DNA of 64,000 bases, taken from assembly GCF_005222915.1 (NCBI RefSeq), contig NZ_STFX01000004.1, positions 48,371-112,370 on the forward strand. The letters run 5' to 3'. The notes below the pieces were generated by a model that did not search any database, was not told where the DNA came from, and saw only the letters and a program-made list of their open reading frames with translations. The stretch is from Rhizobium sp. FKL33 (GTDB taxonomy: Bacteria; Pseudomonadota; Alphaproteobacteria; Rhizobiales; Rhizobiaceae). The translations under genes were made by a program, and so were the position numbers. Positions 62,496 to 64,000 of the stretch are shown here, one piece after another. Numbering within the stretch: the stretch's first letter is position 1; each line of letters starts with the position of its first letter.

Positions 62496-63899
62496 ATGAA
62501 GGAATGGTTGCCTGACCTGAGACGCAGCAGCAGTCCGCGTTACCGGGCGATCGCGGATGTCATCGAAATGGATCTGCGCAGCGGCGTGCTCGTGGTCGGC
62601 GACCGGCTTCCGGCTCAACGGGAGCTCGCTCAGAAGCTTGGCATCGATTTCACCACCGTGGCGCGCGGTTATGTGGAGGCGAAGAAGCGCGGTCTCATCG
62701 ATACGCATGTCGGTCGGGGCACGTTCGTTACCGGCGGACAGGACCGGGAGCGTCGCGGTTTTGCGCTCGATTTCAGTCCCGACCCACGCCGCCTGCCCGC
62801 CGTCGATTTTTCGATGAACATGCCGCCCGAGCCGAACGATCCGGATTTGATCGAGCGCATGCGCGAGGGACTTTGCTCCGTCGCCTCCAGCCTTGTCCCG
62901 CTCCTGCGGTATCAAGGGTTCGGCGGCGCGGACATCGACAAGGACGCCGCCGCCGCATGGCTCAGCCGCCGGGGCCTGGTCCCGTCCCAGGAGCGCATCT
63001 TCGCCACGCCCGGCGCCCATCCCGCGCTTTTGGCGATCCTCAACATGCTGGCAAAGCCGGGGCAGGTGATCCTGTCGGAGAAGATCACCTATCCCGGCAT
63101 TCGCTCCATCGCCGCGCAACTGCGGCTCAGCATCCACGGCCTGCCGATGGACAAGGACGGCATTCTGCCGGACGCCTTGGCCAAGGCCTGCGAAACACGC
63201 TCGCCGAAGGCGCTTTATCTCAATCCCACGCTACAGAATCCGACCACGCTAACAATTCCCGTTCAGCGGCGTGAGGAAATCTGCGCCGTGGCCCGCAAAT
63301 ATCATCTGCCGATCATCGAGGACGACGCCTATGGCTTCATCCCGCTGCATGCGCCGCCGCCGCTCGCCACGATGGCGCCGGATCTGACCTGGCATATCGG
63401 CGGATTGGCGAAATGCATCGGCGCCGGCCTGCGCCTCGCCTATGTCGTCGCGCCCGACACCAAATCCGCCTGGCCCTTTGTCTCGGCGATGAAGGCGAAT
63501 AATGTCATGGCGTCGCCGCTGAACACCGCGCTGGCGACCCGCTGGATCGAGGACGGCACAGCCGACATGATCCTGCGCTTCATCCGCACCGAAACCGCCG
63601 CGCGCCAGAAGATGGTCGCCGATCTGCTGCCTGCCGATAGCTATGCCGCGGATCCCATCAGCTTCAACATCTGGATGCCGCTGCAAAACGGCTGGACGCG
63701 GTCGAGCTTCGGCGCGCATATGCGCAACACCCGTCTGGGCATCGTTTCCGCCGACGCCTTCACCGTGGAGGGAGCCCCGGAAGAAGCGGTGCGGATATGT
63801 CTCGGCGGCCCTATCGCCCGAGACGAATTGAAAAACGCGTTGGAATTCATGGCGCATGCACTCGAAGGCACGCCGGAAATGGCTGGCTCCTTCTTTTAG
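62496..63899 (+). CDS. MocR-family regulator (GntR-type HTH fused to aminotransferase-like domain)
   Basis: A 467-residue MocR/PdxR-type protein. The winged helix covers about residues 10-75 (VGDRLPAQRELAQKLGIDFT, TTVARGYVEAKKRGLIDTHV), then a fold-type I aminotransferase domain with LNPTLQNPTT and the PLP region HIGGLAKCIGAGLRLAYVV. MocR proteins use PLP adducts as effectors. It is divergent from the Nit1C operon and is the natural candidate for its pathway-specific regulator. ATG at 62496 has GGCGGAGAGG upstream. Confidence 0.88.
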   Translation: MKEWLPDLRRSSSPRYRAIADVIEMDLRSGVLVVGDRLPAQRELAQKLGIDFTTVARGYVEAKKRGLIDTHVGRGTFVTGGQDRERRGFALDFSPDPRRLPAVDFSMNMPPEPNDPDLIERMREGLCSVASSLVPLLRYQGFGGADIDKDAAAAWLSRRGLVPSQERIFATPGAHPALLAILNMLAKPGQVILSEKITYPGIRSIAAQLRLSIHGLPMDKDGILPDALAKACETRSPKALYLNPTLQNPTTLTIPVQRREEICAVARKYHLPIIEDDAYGFIPLHAPPPLATMAPDLTWHIGGLAKCIGAGLRLAYVVAPDTKSAWPFVSAMKANNVMASPLNTALATRWIEDGTADMILRFIRTETAARQKMVADLLPADSYAADPISFNIWMPLQNGWTRSSFGAHMRNTRLGIVSADAFTVEGAPEEAVRICLGGPIARDELKNALEFMAHALEGTPEMAGSFF

Positions 63900-64000
63900 C
63901 CCGTCGACTCCGGGTGCGGCTAGGCCGTATACTCATAAACGGGCTTCCGCTTTGGGATTGATGATGATTCAAGGCTGCCATTGATTTGGGAGCTTTTTTG

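Overview
This 64 kb window is GC-rich, densely packed DNA from an alphaproteobacterium, most likely of the order Hyphomicrobiales (Rhizobiales). The evidence is gene order. The block glnD-murJ-trpS-usp-nfuA-tsaB-rimI-fur-plsC-miaB-phoH-ybeY-corC is a familiar rhizobial chromosomal backbone, and the beta-ketoadipate genes include an IclR-type regulator and a pcaDCHG / pcaIJF-pcaB layout. The genus cannot be fixed from the sequence alone. I found no rRNA, tRNA or CRISPR array.

Layout. (1) 1-7336: protocatechuate branch of the beta-ketoadipate pathway, pcaD(partial)-pcaC-pcaH-pcaG, a small unknown gene, pcaR, then divergent pcaI-pcaJ-pcaF-pcaB. A perfect 19-bp inverted repeat lies in the pcaR/pcaI promoter region. 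(2) 7403-9300: a class I glutamine amidotransferase-like protein and recF. (3) 9301-13028: an accessory, visibly AT-richer stretch with a structured 590-bp non-coding region, a three-gene operon headed by a ParA-type ATPase, a decayed hydroxyproline-epimerase fragment and a HigBA-type toxin-antitoxin pair. (4) 13029-18631: imino-acid and 5-oxoproline catabolism, with pxpB-pxpC-dadA-like-epimerase on the minus strand and divergent pxpA-accB plus a degenerate second biotinyl-domain protein. (5) 18635-32565: the minus-strand housekeeping backbone. (6) 32814-35676: an amaA-amaB-like pair (pipecolate/lysine catabolism) ending at a strong bidirectional terminator. (7) 35757-41844: an arginine or methylarginine utilisation locus, with an aminotransferase, TetR regulator and DDAH-like amidinohydrolase divergent from a four-gene polar amino acid ABC transporter. 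(8) 42058-53817: housekeeping genes (queuosine precursor transporter, rpmB, gluQ, cobalamin adenosyltransferase, rhomboid, etfBA, hydroxybutyryl-CoA dehydrogenase, galM, a lone receiver domain). (9) 54324-63899: a Nit1C-type cluster on the minus strand (nitB to nitH with an embedded glycosyltransferase and a trailing LnmK/Pnap_2097-like protein), divergent from a MocR-type regulator.

The Nit1C cluster is the most interesting part. Its families are annotated elsewhere as nitrogen-starvation proteins, and related clusters have been linked to growth on cyanide as nitrogen source, but the chemistry is largely unresolved. Just upstream of its first gene is a near-consensus sigma-54 promoter, which ties the cluster to nitrogen control by sequence. 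Its radical SAM protein has an unusual CX9CX2C cysteine spacing and an extra C-terminal cysteine cluster. Other notable points are the biotinyl-domain paralogue whose biotin-accepting lysine is replaced by proline, the ParA-led operon as a candidate defence or mobile module, and the toxin-antitoxin pair wedged between a broken and an intact epimerase gene.

All family calls are from reading the translated sequence. No database search was run.
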